From Mesorhizobium prunaredense (GTDB lineage Bacteria; Pseudomonadota; Alphaproteobacteria; Rhizobiales; Rhizobiaceae), in assembly GCF_900156895.1 (NCBI RefSeq), contig NZ_FTPD01000023.1, positions 289,000 to 352,999 of the forward strand: a stretch of DNA of 64,000 bases, written 5' to 3'. Every line of letters begins with the position of its first letter. The first letter of the stretch is position 1. A program made the position numbers and the translations under genes. Of the stretch, positions 8,488-15,610 are shown in pieces. The notes beneath the pieces are model-generated. The model was not told the DNA's origin and did not search any database. It saw only the letters and a list, made by a program, of their open reading frames with translations.

Positions 8488-8779
8488 TGCCGAACGTCCT
8501 TTCCATGAGTGTTGTGCCCTCATCAGGCCGCTCCGGGCCTACTGGCTCCAGACAGTCTTGTGTCGTAACCCGCTCATGACGCTCGTCGTCATGGCGAACA
8601 CGGTATTGAAACAAATTATCCCTCGCAGGCAGCGTGCCGGTAATCCGATAGATCTCCCCAAACTTGGGCGACGTTCCGAACCCGCCCTTCAGCCGGACGG
8701 ACTGCCCAATAGAAAAAAGATGCTTTGCAGCGTCGTGCGGGGTTGCGCGGCTGCGTTGCCCGCGGGATAGGACGGTCAT
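8414..8779 (-). CDS. Conserved small protein, FxIGxSVR family (copy 1)
   Basis: A 121-aa protein of unknown function. The conserved part is HLFSIGQSVRLKGGFGTSPK followed by FGEIYRITGTLPARDNLFQYRVRHDDERHERV. It looks like a small beta-barrel (SH3/KOW-like) protein; this is inference from its pattern of alternating hydrophobic residues. Its ATG overlaps the TGA of the upstream gene by 4 bases. A 25-codon truncated relative is found at 20687-20764 in the same relative position, again behind a copy of the same upstream family. Confidence 0.7.
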   Translation of the reverse strand: MTVLSRGQRSRATPHDAAKHLFSIGQSVRLKGGFGTSPKFGEIYRITGTLPARDNLFQYRVRHDDERHERVTTQDCLEPVGPERPDEGTTLMERTFGNGQRTETQQSRDQKAEAGESTAKT

Positions 8780-9039
8780 GACTGTTCAAGGTCCTTTGCG
8801 AAGGCGGCCTCGAGGTCCGCTGGGTTGATCGGCACCATCTGTTGCGTCGAAGCCTGGATGGCGATGGCCGGCAGGTGGATGAAAGCGCCGACACGTCGCC
8901 AGGCAAGTCGGGAGGTGCCTTCTATGAGTTCCTCGTCGTGGTCGACGCGGTAGTCTCCCGCTGGTTGGGGAGCGTCAAAGCCCGGCAGCCGGAACGCCGA
9001 TGAAAAGTGGACGACAGTTTGCGTGGTGCGGCTGGCCAT
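8776..9039 (-). CDS. MASRTTQ-type conserved small protein (intact copy of a three-member family)
   Basis: The 87-aa product starts MASRTTQTVVHFSSAFRLPG, then GDYRVDHDEELIEGTSRLAWRRVGAFIHLPAI and a short acidic C-terminus. Function unknown. The ATG follows a GGAG at suitable distance. The same family occurs at 15234-15489 (frameshifted) and at 20761-21050 (frameshifted, diverged), making this the only intact copy. It leads the leftward six-gene operon. Upstream DNA (to about 9300) is also duplicated, in inverted orientation, at about 14945-15233. Confidence 0.75.
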   Translation of the reverse strand: MASRTTQTVVHFSSAFRLPGFDAPQPAGDYRVDHDEELIEGTSRLAWRRVGAFIHLPAIAIQASTQQMVPINPADLEAAFAKDLEQS

Positions 9040-9300
9040 GGTGCAGGTCTCCGCAGGAGCCCGCGGAGGCGTCTCCTGCATCATTCCCGTTCGAGCGGAC
9101 GACCCCCATGCTGCCAGTACATCCGTGGTCAGCGCCAGGTCCAATCCAGATCGAACAAAGCGATATGCGCGCCGGATCGGCGCTAATGCATTCGCTGTCG
9201 AGATTCGGGGTGTATGGCGGGTCTGGTCTCTGACACCGCGAAAGCCAATCGGCCAAAATCAACGAGCTTTATATATGCTCCTTGATTGAGCTTCAAACAA
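9040..9300. repeat. Upstream arm of a diverged inverted duplication (partner at 14945-15233)
   Basis: The reverse complement of this segment matches the DNA ahead of the second MASRTTQ copy. For example GGCTTTCGCGGT, the rare sequences around GCATATATAA/TGTATATAGA, and the stretch around the CATCCGTGG(T) boundary align in the same order. The homology then continues through the coding part. The two arms are diverged, so the duplication is old. Confidence 0.5.
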
Positions 9301-9350
9301 GGCACGGGCGCGTATTATTCAAACTGCTAGCTTCGCTGCATCCTCCACGG

Positions 9351-9566
9351 TTAGGGGGAGGTGATGTCTTCCCACGCGGAGAGGAACGCGACGTATACAC
9401 ATGCATTCCTAAGTTCCGGGTCATTCCGGGTCGCTGCTAGAAATTCCATCCGACGCTCGCGCTCACCTGCATCGGGCATTTCGTTGATAATTCTCATGAT
9501 TGCTGAACGAACCAGTTGTTCCGCTTCAACACACTCTCGCGGATAGGCTTCTTCGTTGCGAGACAT
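9351..9566 (-). CDS. Conserved hypothetical protein, 71 aa
   Basis: The product starts MSRNEEAYPRECVEAEQLVR and is helical and soluble, with no recognised motif. The start is well supported: a GGAGG ribosome-binding site lies 10 bases upstream, and a perfect TATAAT -10 box (complement of 9596-9601) lies about 30 bases ahead of the ATG. A short leader and its own promoter suggest an independently transcribed gene. Confidence 0.65.
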   Translation of the reverse strand: MSRNEEAYPRECVEAEQLVRSAIMRIINEMPDAGERERRMEFLAATRNDPELRNACVYVAFLSAWEDITSP

Positions 9567-9595
9567 TTTCTCATGCCTCCATTGGGCTGTCCCGG

Positions 9596-9601
9596 ATTAT
9601 A
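9596..9601 (-). promoter_or_regulatory. -10 box (TATAAT) for the 71-aa gene
   Basis: Read on the minus strand the hexamer is TATAAT, preceded by a G-rich spacer. A consensus -35 is not evident. Its distance to the ATG at 9566 allows a leader of about 20 bases. Confidence 0.4.
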
Positions 9602-9675
9602 CCGCAAATCCTGCCGCTGGCATATGCGGGTGATGCGTCCATAGCGTCCAGCACCCTTGCTCAATCCGCAATTTT

Positions 9676-9897
9676 TCAACGTGTGTCTGCCGCCTTTTTG
9701 GCGATCTCGGCTCGCCGCTCTGGCGTCATGTTGGCGGCGCGCTTCTTGCCGCCCTTCGCACCAAGCTCTTTTGCAGCGGCGCTCTTGCCATCGTCCATCA
9801 CGTCGTCGGCTTCCTCGCCAGTGGCAATGCGCGTGACGCGGACGGCGTTGCCGATCACGTCGGCTGGGCGCTTCTGGCCTTTAGGTTGGCTTGGCAA
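9676..9897 (-). CDS. PKGQKRPADVIGNAV-type small basic protein
   Basis: Core sequence PKGQKRPADVIGNAVRVTRI, then GKSAAAKELGAKGGKKRAANMTPERRAEIAKKAAD. This is a widespread small alphaproteobacterial protein with a basic AKGGKKRA...MTPERRAEIAKKAA segment typical of nucleic-acid-binding peptides. I place the start at a TTG (9897) because the related remnant at 11830 begins at the equivalent codon with ATG. An ATG further upstream (9930) is the alternative. It overlaps the end of the upstream gene, as does the remnant in the second copy of the module. Usual family members end with Arg/Trp-rich residues; here the end is AADTR. Confidence 0.6.
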   Translation of the reverse strand: MPSQPKGQKRPADVIGNAVRVTRIATGEEADDVMDDGKSAAAKELGAKGGKKRAANMTPERRAEIAKKAADTR

Positions 9898-10081
9898 CGT
9901 CGTCGCCCTCCACGGCACGCTCAAGATCATCCAGTTCGGTCAAAGTGCCGTCGCTGGCATAGATGTGGAATTTGATATTCCCCGCTTTGAGTTCGCGCGC
10001 TTGGTTTACGGCCTGCCTGCTGGACAAGTCATTGACCATCAGGACGTTCGGCTCCTTACCGAGCTTTATGGAATAACTCAT
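9881..10081 (-). CDS. Small conserved protein MSYSIKLG..., first gene of module A
   Basis: A 66-aa protein, MSYSIKLGKEPNVLMVNDLS then SRQAVNQARELKAGNIKFHIYASDGTLTELDDLERAV. Soluble and alpha/beta-like; function unknown. It is preceded by several AGGAG repeats and by a 28-base palindromic motif (10104-10131) that is shared with the gene at 11814-12008. In both places the next gene downstream starts inside the 3' end of the first and encodes PKGQKRP. Confidence 0.65.
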   Translation of the reverse strand: MSYSIKLGKEPNVLMVNDLSSRQAVNQARELKAGNIKFHIYASDGTLTELDDLERAVEGDDVAKPT

Positions 10082-10103
10082 TGCCCCTGCTCCTGCTCCT
10101 GCT

Positions 10104-10131
10104 CCTATGCATTGCCCTAAGCATATAGGAG
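10104..10131 (-). promoter_or_regulatory. Shared 28-bp near-palindromic element upstream of a small gene (copy 1)
   Basis: The element contains CCTATGCATTGC and, after a short centre, TAAGCATATAGGAG, so its outer arms are complementary (CCTATGC / GCATATAGG). It is identical in 27 of 28 bases to 12016-12043. In each case it lies directly upstream, on the minus strand, of a tiny gene starting at 10081 or 12008. It may be an operator or promoter element; the binding protein is unknown. Confidence 0.55.
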
Positions 10132-10347
10132 CGGGGCCGGAAGCGACAACGGCGCGGTGCGGGATGTGCTCTCTGCGGATCGCGATGAAAAATCCCCGTC
10201 CGCGAAGCATGATCTCTTGACATCCATGCCGCATGGCGAACTCGTCGAGCAGGCCAGCCAGCCGCCGGTCGCAGCCGCTGGCCCCTCTCCCAGGTACGAT
10301 GCCGGTGCCAAGCTAACCACGCCCCCCTGTGGTGAGCTTAAATCAAA

Positions 10348-10382
10348 CCCGCTGCCCTCCCCCTCCGGCAGCGGGTTTTTTT
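10348..10382 (+). terminator. Rho-independent terminator
   Basis: A perfect 9-bp GC stem (CCCGCTGCC / GGCAGCGGG) with an 8-base loop is followed by a run of seven T on the plus strand. No gene is recognised immediately upstream on this strand, so the transcript it ends is unknown. Confidence 0.75.
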
Positions 10383-10596
10383 ATCATCTGGACCTAGTTT
10401 GATAACCCGCGATCAGGCCAGCGTTCACGACGAGGTAGGCGCGAATTGGCGCCGAGTTATTAAACGGGCAGCGCAGGTAGAATCGACTCGTATGTACGGA
10501 ACCGACACACTATATGCGGCGGGTCGCCGTGACCTTCATGGCAAGCCGGCGATTGGAAGAGTCGATCACGCTTTCGCCCAACAAGGGAGAAGCGAT

Positions 10597-10941
10597 TTGA
10601 GCTTCAACCGGGTAGCGGATCCAACGCAGCTTTCAATGCTGGCCACAGTGGTGGACGAATATTGCCATCAGGCTGGGATAGCAGTTGGCGATCCGGCCAG
10701 GGAGCGTATTGGCCGTCACATCATCGAGTTATTCCGAAGCGGCATGGATAAGCCAGACGAGTTGTTGTTGGCCTTAGACCATCACTACGACGAGTGGCTT
10801 GGTGAGGGTGGCCTGCCGTCGTCTCGTGCCGAGCAAGCCGCATCGCTGGCCTCTGACGCTGCTCCCTCCCCTGCGGATCACCCGTCGATGTCGCCGCTAC
10901 GCTTCCCTCAGCGAAAAACCCTGAAGAAGCGGGGCTTCTAG
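10597..10941 (+). CDS. Conserved small helical protein with C-terminal extension
   Basis: The TTG at 10597 is chosen as start because a GGGAGAAG ribosome-binding site sits just ahead. The protein then begins MSFNRVADPTQLSMLATVVD. The core LATVVDEYCHQAGIAVGDPARERIGRHIIELF followed by DELLLALD matches a small rhizobial family of about 70-90 aa with unknown role (EYC..AGI...DPARE). The last 35 residues are Ser/Pro/Arg-rich and probably unstructured. Longer upstream reading is possible but unlikely. Confidence 0.65.
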   Translation: MSFNRVADPTQLSMLATVVDEYCHQAGIAVGDPARERIGRHIIELFRSGMDKPDELLLALDHHYDEWLGEGGLPSSRAEQAASLASDAAPSPADHPSMSPLRFPQRKTLKKRGF

Positions 10942-11090
10942 CTTTCCGGAAGTGGCCGCTACTACCGCATACCGCCACGACACAACTGCGTGTTAAACAG
11001 CAGGCAGTCATGGCACGGCGCCGAGCCGAGCACGACGTCCACCAACGCCTCGCCTAGTCTCGGTTAGGAACAGCAAAAGGATTTGATGAA

Positions 11091-11576
11091 TTGACCGAAG
11101 AAGCCGACCGTCGCGCTGCCGAGCTAGCTGAACTTACTGCCGATGTTGTAGCTGCGTTCGTGAGCAACAACTCGGTGCCCGTCGCTGGACTGCCGGATCT
11201 GATAGCATCAGTTCACTCGTCGCTTTCGAATCTTAGCCAGCCGACGATAGTTGAACAGCGGCCGCTCGTCCCCGCCGTCAATCCGAAGAAATCGGTTACC
11301 CCAGACTTCATTACCTGCCTTGAAGACGGCAAGAAATTCAAATCGCTCAAGCGGCATCTAGCCACCCACCATGGCATGACCCCCGCCGAATTTCGAAGCA
11401 AGTGGGACTTGCCGGGGGACTACCTTATGACGGCGCCCAACTACGCCGCCCAGCGCTCGGAACTGGCGAAGTCTATTGGGCTAGGCCGCAAGGCTGCCGC
11501 GCCTGTCGAGAAGGTGCCTGCTAAGTTTCCACGCTGGAGATGGAACAAATGGAGCGGCAGCCACTGCCCAGGATGA
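11091..11576 (+). CDS. Ros/MucR family transcriptional regulator
   Basis: A zinc-finger repressor of 161 aa. The DNA-binding segment CLEDGKKFKSLKRHLATHHG is followed by the family hallmark MTPAEFRSKWDLPGDYLMTAPNYAA. Zinc ligands would be Cys76, Asp79, His89 and His93. Asp at the second ligand position is a known variant in this family. The start is a TTG with a weak AGGA upstream. MucR/Ros proteins bind AT-rich DNA and silence exopolysaccharide, symbiosis and horizontally acquired genes, which suits its location among orphan genes. The C-terminal tail (FPRWRWNKWSGSHCPG) differs from typical members. Confidence 0.88.
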   Translation: MTEEADRRAAELAELTADVVAAFVSNNSVPVAGLPDLIASVHSSLSNLSQPTIVEQRPLVPAVNPKKSVTPDFITCLEDGKKFKSLKRHLATHHGMTPAEFRSKWDLPGDYLMTAPNYAAQRSELAKSIGLGRKAAAPVEKVPAKFPRWRWNKWSGSHCPG

Positions 11577-11746
11577 ACGACAACGGCAAGGCGGACGATC
11601 AATTAGCCGCGATGGTTGCTGCCTTCTTCGCTTCGATCAATGACCTAGATGCCCCGGCTGATCTACTGGCTGCTTTCCGTGAAAAGGTAAACCGCGCCAA
11701 AGATCGAAACAACGGCAGCAGCCGACACGCTCCTGACGTTGAATGA
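11573..11746 (+). CDS. Small hypothetical protein overlapping the mucR-like gene
   Basis: The ATG at 11573 overlaps the TGA of the MucR-like gene by 4 bases, a layout that implies translational coupling. The 57-aa product, MNDNGKADDQLAAMVAAFFA then SINDLDAPADLLAAFREKVN, is acidic-to-neutral and helical with no recognised domain. A start further upstream at 11540 is possible. Confidence 0.5.
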   Translation: MNDNGKADDQLAAMVAAFFASINDLDAPADLLAAFREKVNRAKDRNNGSSRHAPDVE

Positions 11747-11773
11747 CTAAGCCGCCCGCTCTTGCCGACAGGT

Positions 11774-11830
11774 CTATTTCCGCGACCGCGCAATGACTGG
11801 GCGCTTCTGGCCTTTAGGTCCGGTCGGCAT
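11774..11830 (-). pseudogene. Truncated PKGQKRP gene remnant (module B)
   Basis: Starting with ATG at 11830 the frame reads MPTGPKGQKRPVIARSRK and stops. The first dozen codons match the start of the gene at 9676-9897, including 22 identical bases around TGGGCGCTTCTGGCCTTTAG on the plus strand. The rest is missing. Like the full copy it begins within the 3' end of a small upstream gene. Confidence 0.55.
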
Positions 11831-12008
11831 CTTTGAGGGCCTTCATGGTGCTTTCGATAGTTCCGTCGACCTTGAGGGTATGTCCCTCATCGAAGATTAT
11901 GTGCGTAATCGTATGTGTCGCGTCCGGTCGCATAAACCGAATTTGTTCGGGGTTCACCCAAACGATGGTCTGTGTATCCACGTTAACAAATCGGCAGAAC
12001 TGCGCCAT
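11814..12008 (-). CDS. Small conserved protein MAQFCRFVN..., first gene of module B
   Basis: A 64-aa protein: MAQFCRFVNVDTQTIVWVNP, then EQIRFMRPDATHTITHIIFDEGHTLKVDGTIESTMKAL. The pattern of short beta strands ending in a helix resembles FlbD-like or carbon-storage-size small regulators, but identity is not high enough to assign one. The start is supported by AGGTGG just ahead. The 28-bp palindromic element shared with module A begins only 8 bases upstream of the ATG. Confidence 0.65.
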   Translation of the reverse strand: MAQFCRFVNVDTQTIVWVNPEQIRFMRPDATHTITHIIFDEGHTLKVDGTIESTMKALKDADRT

Positions 12009-12015
12009 GAAACCA

Positions 12016-12043
12016 CCTATGCATTGCGCTAAGCATATAGGAG
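12016..12043 (-). promoter_or_regulatory. Shared 28-bp near-palindromic element (copy 2)
   Basis: It differs from the element at 10104-10131 by a single base in the centre (C to G). Here it abuts the ribosome-binding site of the 64-aa gene, so its strongly conserved sequence could act at DNA level (operator) or as a 5' leader hairpin. Confidence 0.55.
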
Positions 12044-12156
12044 TTTGGGCCTGCTTCCCGGCTCGGGCTCGATAACCGTGATCTGAGTTACGGGCTGATT
12101 GTCGGTTCGGATGTGTGGCATAACGACCTCGCTTGATTGGCAATGGATTTGCCGTG

Positions 12157-12522
12157 TCACCGCTGGCGGTCGAGGGGCCGGCCCGAGCGATCGAACACCC
12201 GGTCGATCTTGCTCGCCATGATGAAATCGTTCTCGTGCAGTCCTTTGATCTTCTTGGTGCTCAGGGAAACCGTCACATAACCCCAGCCGAAGCTGATGTC
12301 GGGGTGATGGCCCTCGGTTTCGGCGAGCTCACCGATCTCCTGAACAAGGGCGAGCGCGTCCCCGAAATTGCGGCATCGAAAGCTCCGCTGGATGCGGTGG
12401 GCATCGTCACCCAGCTCCCAATCAGGAGCCTGAGCCTGGAAGCGTTGGGCTTCATCACGCGTGAGCGGCGGGACGCCGCCGCGACAAGGCGTACATGTTT
12501 TCTCGGCAAGAGTGTCGGTCAT
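12157..12522 (-). CDS. phhB: 4a-hydroxytetrahydrobiopterin dehydratase (pterin-4a-carbinolamine dehydratase)
   Basis: It dehydrates 4a-hydroxytetrahydropterin, recycling the cofactor of aromatic amino-acid hydroxylases. The 121-aa protein carries the catalytic signature EGHHPDISFGWGYVTVSLST (His-His-Pro-Asp) and the typical ending KKIKGLHENDFIMASKIDRV. Length is a little above the usual 95-115 aa because of an N-terminal CTPCRGGVPPL segment, which is common in alphaproteobacteria. No phenylalanine hydroxylase gene is nearby. Confidence 0.92.
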   Translation of the reverse strand: MTDTLAEKTCTPCRGGVPPLTRDEAQRFQAQAPDWELGDDAHRIQRSFRCRNFGDALALVQEIGELAETEGHHPDISFGWGYVTVSLSTKKIKGLHENDFIMASKIDRVFDRSGRPLDRQR

Positions 12523-12571
12523 GTTCTTGTCTCCAGGACCATTTTTAGCAGCAAATACGACAGCGACGAGC

Positions 12572-12648
12572 CTATCGATCGATCTCCCCGAACACGATGT
12601 CGAGCGAACCGATGATCGCCGAGATATCGGCTCGCATGTGCCCGCGTC
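12572..12648 (-). pseudogene. 3' scrap of a nuoD gene
   Basis: On the minus strand the bases encode RGHMRADISAIIGSLDIVFG then EIDR and a stop. This is nearly the same as the last 24 residues of the complete NuoD encoded at 18331-19521 (RGHMIADVSAIIGSLDIVFGEIDR). It lies between phhB and groEL with no upstream coding sequence, so it is the leftover end of a lost or moved nuoD copy. Confidence 0.8.
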
Positions 12649-12688
12649 GCTGGCCTTCCGTCGTCCTGGCTATAGTCTCAGGCGCCGC

Positions 12689-14332
12689 TCAGTAGTCCAT
12701 TCCGCCCATGCCGCCCATACCTCCTGCGCCACCCATAGCGGGCGAAACCTTCTGCGGAATGTCCGCGATCATTGCTTCAGCGGTGATCAGGAGCGCGGCA
12801 ATCGAGCCGGCATCCTGCAGGGCCGTCCGAACGACCTTGGCGGGGTCGACGATACCGGCCTTGATCATGTCGACATAGACTTCGTTCTGGGCGTCGAAGC
12901 CCTGATTGTGATCCTTGCTGTCGGAGAGCTTGCCGACGACGATCGAACCTTCAACGCCGGAATTCTCGGCAATCTGGCGGATCGGCGCTTCAAGTGCTCT
13001 CAGCACAATCGAAATACCTGCCGTCATGTCAGCATTCGCGCCAGTAAGCTCAGTCAAAGCTGCCTTGGCGCGCAAAAGCGCAACACCGCCGCCGGCAACG
13101 ATGCCTTCTTCCACGGCTGCACGAGTGGCGTTCAGCGCATCATCGATGCGGTCCTTCTTTTCCTTGACCTCGGACTCGGTCGCGCCACCGACGCGAATGA
13201 CCGCAACGCCGCCAGCCAGCTTCGCCAGCCGCTCCTGGAGTTTCTCCTTGTCGTAATCCGAGGTGGTTTCCTCGATCTGCAACTTGATCTGCTGGACACG
13301 CGCCTGGATGGTGGCTTTCTCGCCGGCGCCGTCGATGATCGTGGTCGTATCCTTCTCGATGAGCACGCGCTTAGCCCGCCCGAGCATGTCGATCGTGATG
13401 TTTTCGAGCTTGATGCCGAGATCCTCGGAAATCATCTGGCCGGCGGTGAGCACGGCAATGTCTTCCAGCATCGCCTTGCGCCGGTCACCGAAGCCTGGCG
13501 CCTTGACGGCTGCGACCTTGAGGCCGCCGCGCAGCTTGTTGACGACCAGCGTCGCCAGCGCCTCGCCTTCGACGTCTTCCGAGATGATCAGCAGCGGCTT
13601 ACCGCTTTGCACCACAGCTTCGAGGATCGGCAGCAACGCCTGCAAATTGCCGAGCTTCTTCTCATGGATGAGAACGTAAGGGTCCTCCAGCTCCGCGCGC
13701 ATCTTCTCGGCATTGGTGACGAAATAGGGCGAGAGATAGCCACGGTCGAACTGCATGCCTTCGACGACATCGAGTTCGGTTTCGGCTGTCTTGGCTTCTT
13801 CGACGGTGATCACGCCCTCATTGCCGACCTTGTTCATCGCCTTGGCGATCATGGCGCCGACCGACGCGTCGCCATTGGCGGCGATCGTACCAACCTGGGC
13901 GATCTCGTCCGAAGATTTGACTTTCCTGGCCCTGGCTTGAATGTCCTTCACCACGGCAGCCACAGCAAGGTCGATGCCGCGCTTGAGATCCATCGGGTTC
14001 ATGCCCGCGGCAACGAATTTGGCACCTTCGCGCAGGATGGAAGCGGCCAGCACCGTGGCTGTCGTCGTGCCGTCACCAGCAAGGTCGTTGGTCTTCGAGG
14101 CCACTTCGCGCACCATCTGGGCGCCCATGTTCTCGAACTTGTCGGCAAGCTCGATTTCCTTGGCGACGGCGACACCATCCTTGGTGATGCGCGGCGCGCC
14201 ATAGGCCTTGTCGATGACGACATTGCGGCCTTTGGGGCCGAGCGTCACCTTGACGGCGTTGTTCAGAATTTCGACGCCGCGAAGCATCCGGTCGCGGGCA
14301 TCGGTAGCGAATTTGATTTCCTTGGCAGACAT
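12689..14332 (-). CDS. groEL: Chaperonin GroEL (60 kDa)
   Basis: A complete 547-aa GroEL. It has the N-terminal MSAKEIKFATDARDRMLRGV, the ATP-binding GDGTTTATVLA, the hallmark AAVEEGIVAGGGVALLRA and the C-terminal GGM repeat tail ending GGMGGMDY. It folds cytosolic proteins as a tetradecamer with GroES. It lies downstream of groES with about 50 bases between, so both are transcribed from the CIRCE-bearing promoter. Rhizobia carry several groESL operons; this one sits among accessory genes and is probably a supplementary copy. Confidence 0.97.
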   Translation of the reverse strand: MSAKEIKFATDARDRMLRGVEILNNAVKVTLGPKGRNVVIDKAYGAPRITKDGVAVAKEIELADKFENMGAQMVREVASKTNDLAGDGTTTATVLAASILREGAKFVAAGMNPMDLKRGIDLAVAAVVKDIQARARKVKSSDEIAQVGTIAANGDASVGAMIAKAMNKVGNEGVITVEEAKTAETELDVVEGMQFDRGYLSPYFVTNAEKMRAELEDPYVLIHEKKLGNLQALLPILEAVVQSGKPLLIISEDVEGEALATLVVNKLRGGLKVAAVKAPGFGDRRKAMLEDIAVLTAGQMISEDLGIKLENITIDMLGRAKRVLIEKDTTTIIDGAGEKATIQARVQQIKLQIEETTSDYDKEKLQERLAKLAGGVAVIRVGGATESEVKEKKDRIDDALNATRAAVEEGIVAGGGVALLRAKAALTELTGANADMTAGISIVLRALEAPIRQIAENSGVEGSIVVGKLSDSKDHNQGFDAQNEVYVDMIKAGIVDPAKVVRTALQDAGSIAALLITAEAMIADIPQKVSPAMGGAGGMGGMGGMDY

Positions 14333-14382
14333 GATTTTACGTCCAGTTCAGTCTTGAAATTGCGGGATCGGAAATCGCCCGG

Positions 14383-14697
14383 TCAGGCGGCTTTCTCGGC
14401 CGCTTTGGTCTTCTCGACGATGCCCAAAATGTCGCTCTCCTTCATGATCAGGAGATCCTCGCCGTCGATCTTGACCTCGGTGCCGGACCATTTGCCGAAC
14501 AGGATGAGATCGCCGGCCTTGACGTCGAGCGGGATCAGCTTGCCGCTCTCGTCACGCGAGCCGGGCCCAACGGCGATCACTTCGCCTTCCTGAGGCTTTT
14601 CCTTGGCGGTGTCGGGAATAATGATCCCGCCCTTGGATTTGGTATCGCTTTCCGCGCGCCGAATGACGACGCGGTCGTGGAGTGGCCGGAATTTCAT
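14383..14697 (-). CDS. groES: Co-chaperonin GroES (10 kDa)
   Basis: The product, 104 aa, starts MKFRPLHDRVVIRRAESDTK. It has the mobile-loop region KSKGGIIIPDTAKEKPQEGE and the typical ending DLLIMKESDILGIVE, followed by an Ala/Lys-rich tail. It forms the heptameric lid of GroEL, whose gene follows. The ATG at 14697 is chosen because family members begin exactly there; no strong ribosome-binding site is visible. Confidence 0.96.
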   Translation of the reverse strand: MKFRPLHDRVVIRRAESDTKSKGGIIIPDTAKEKPQEGEVIAVGPGSRDESGKLIPLDVKAGDLILFGKWSGTEVKIDGEDLLIMKESDILGIVEKTKAAEKAA

Positions 14698-14753
14698 TGG
14701 GGGTTCTTTCTGCCGCCGCACATAGAGCGACTGCAACACTTAACATAGCCCCT

Positions 14754-14780
14754 TTGGCACTCGAATGATAGGAGTGCCAA
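14754..14780 (-). promoter_or_regulatory. CIRCE operator of groESL
   Basis: A perfect 9-bp inverted repeat TTGGCACTC / GAGTGCCAA separated by 9 bases, which is the CIRCE layout (consensus TTAGCACTC-N9-GAGTGCTAA) with compensating changes in both arms. It lies 57 bases ahead of groES. CIRCE is bound by the HrcA repressor, so this operon should be derepressed by heat. No hrcA gene is in the window. Confidence 0.9.
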
Positions 14781-14944
14781 ATATTTAATTCCTCAAGCCG
14801 AAAATATTTGAAATGTAAATCAGTCGTTGTTACCGGCGCTTTTGGCCGTCCGAAAAGCGGAGCAATAAGCAATTTTATTGTAATTCATCCCTCTTAATTT
14901 TGCCGACAACAGACTATATTAATCCGCAATTACGAACCAAACCT

Positions 14945-15233
14945 ATTGAGCCTTGATTGAATGTGCATCGAGACATGTATATAGATTGCGTGGATTTGGC
15001 CGAATTGGCTTTCGCGGTCCCGATCGACATAGGTCCGCGACCTTCGACCCGCCATGAAGCACCGAATTTTCCGACAGCGAATGTATAGCGCTTATTCGGC
15101 GCGCATGTCGCTCTGTTCGAGCCTTTGAACCACGGCGTTGACCACGGATGTACTGGCAGCATTGGGACCTTTCCGGTTCGGATGGAAAAGATGCAGGAGG
15201 GGCGTCGGCGTGCTCCTGCGGAAAGCCGCACCC
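14945..15233 (+). repeat. Upstream arm of inverted duplication (partner at 9040-9300)
   Basis: This DNA corresponds, in reverse orientation, to the DNA upstream of the intact MASRTTQ gene. No gene is supported within it. Shared landmarks include GGCTTTCGCGGT and the TGTATATAGA-like segment. It directly precedes a broken copy of the same gene. Confidence 0.5.
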
Positions 15234-15489
15234 ATGGCCAGTCGCACCACGCAGACCGTCGTTCACTTTTCATCCGCGTTCCGGCTGCCGGGTTTTGAGG
15301 CGCCGCAACCTGCCGGAGATTACCGCGTCGATCACGACGAGGAATCGATTGAGGGGATGCTCCAGGCTTGCCTGGCGACGCGTCGGCGCGTTCATTCACC
15401 TGCCGGCAATCGCCCTGCAGAGTTCGGCGCAACAGATGGTGCAGCTCAGCCCAGCAGTTGACGCCGCTCTCGAAAAGGACCTTGGATAA
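15234..15489 (+). pseudogene. MASRTTQ-type small protein, frameshifted copy 2
   Basis: The frame starts MASRTTQTVVHFSSAFRLPG as in the intact copy at 8776-9039 and matches it up to GDYRVDHDEESIEG. One extra base near 15357-15366 then shifts the frame. The expected continuation SRLAWRRVGAFIHLPAIALQ and its end EKDLG run in another frame to TAA at 15487-15489. The second gene of the original operon is not recognisable downstream. Confidence 0.75.
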
Positions 15490-15610
15490 TCATGACCGCA
15501 CCATCGCTCATGCAACGCAGCCTTCCCGCGTGGGGAGCGCTTGCCTGCGCTGCGGCGGCGGCTTTCAATGCGAGCCCGCTTCAACAATGATGCCGCGAAG
15601 CGTCGCCGGC

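Larger units (their letters stand above)
10082..10596. other. Gene-poor 515-bp stretch with regulatory motif and terminator
   Basis: Apart from the palindromic element (10104-10131) and a rho-independent terminator (10348-10382), no gene is supported. A leftward frame around 10320-10117 has no start signal and a composition unlike a protein. Confidence 0.4.

Noticed and set aside
10084..10109. Tandem GCTCCT-like hexamer repeats, considered as a minisatellite or CRISPR-like array
   Set aside because: Only about three imperfect units in the leader of a small gene; they more likely supply redundant ribosome-binding sites on the minus strand.
12461..14593. A 710-codon open frame on the plus strand across groEL and groES
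   Set aside because: It is antisense to two certain chaperonin genes. Long antisense frames are common in GC-rich coding DNA and it has no protein-like motifs or ribosome-binding site.
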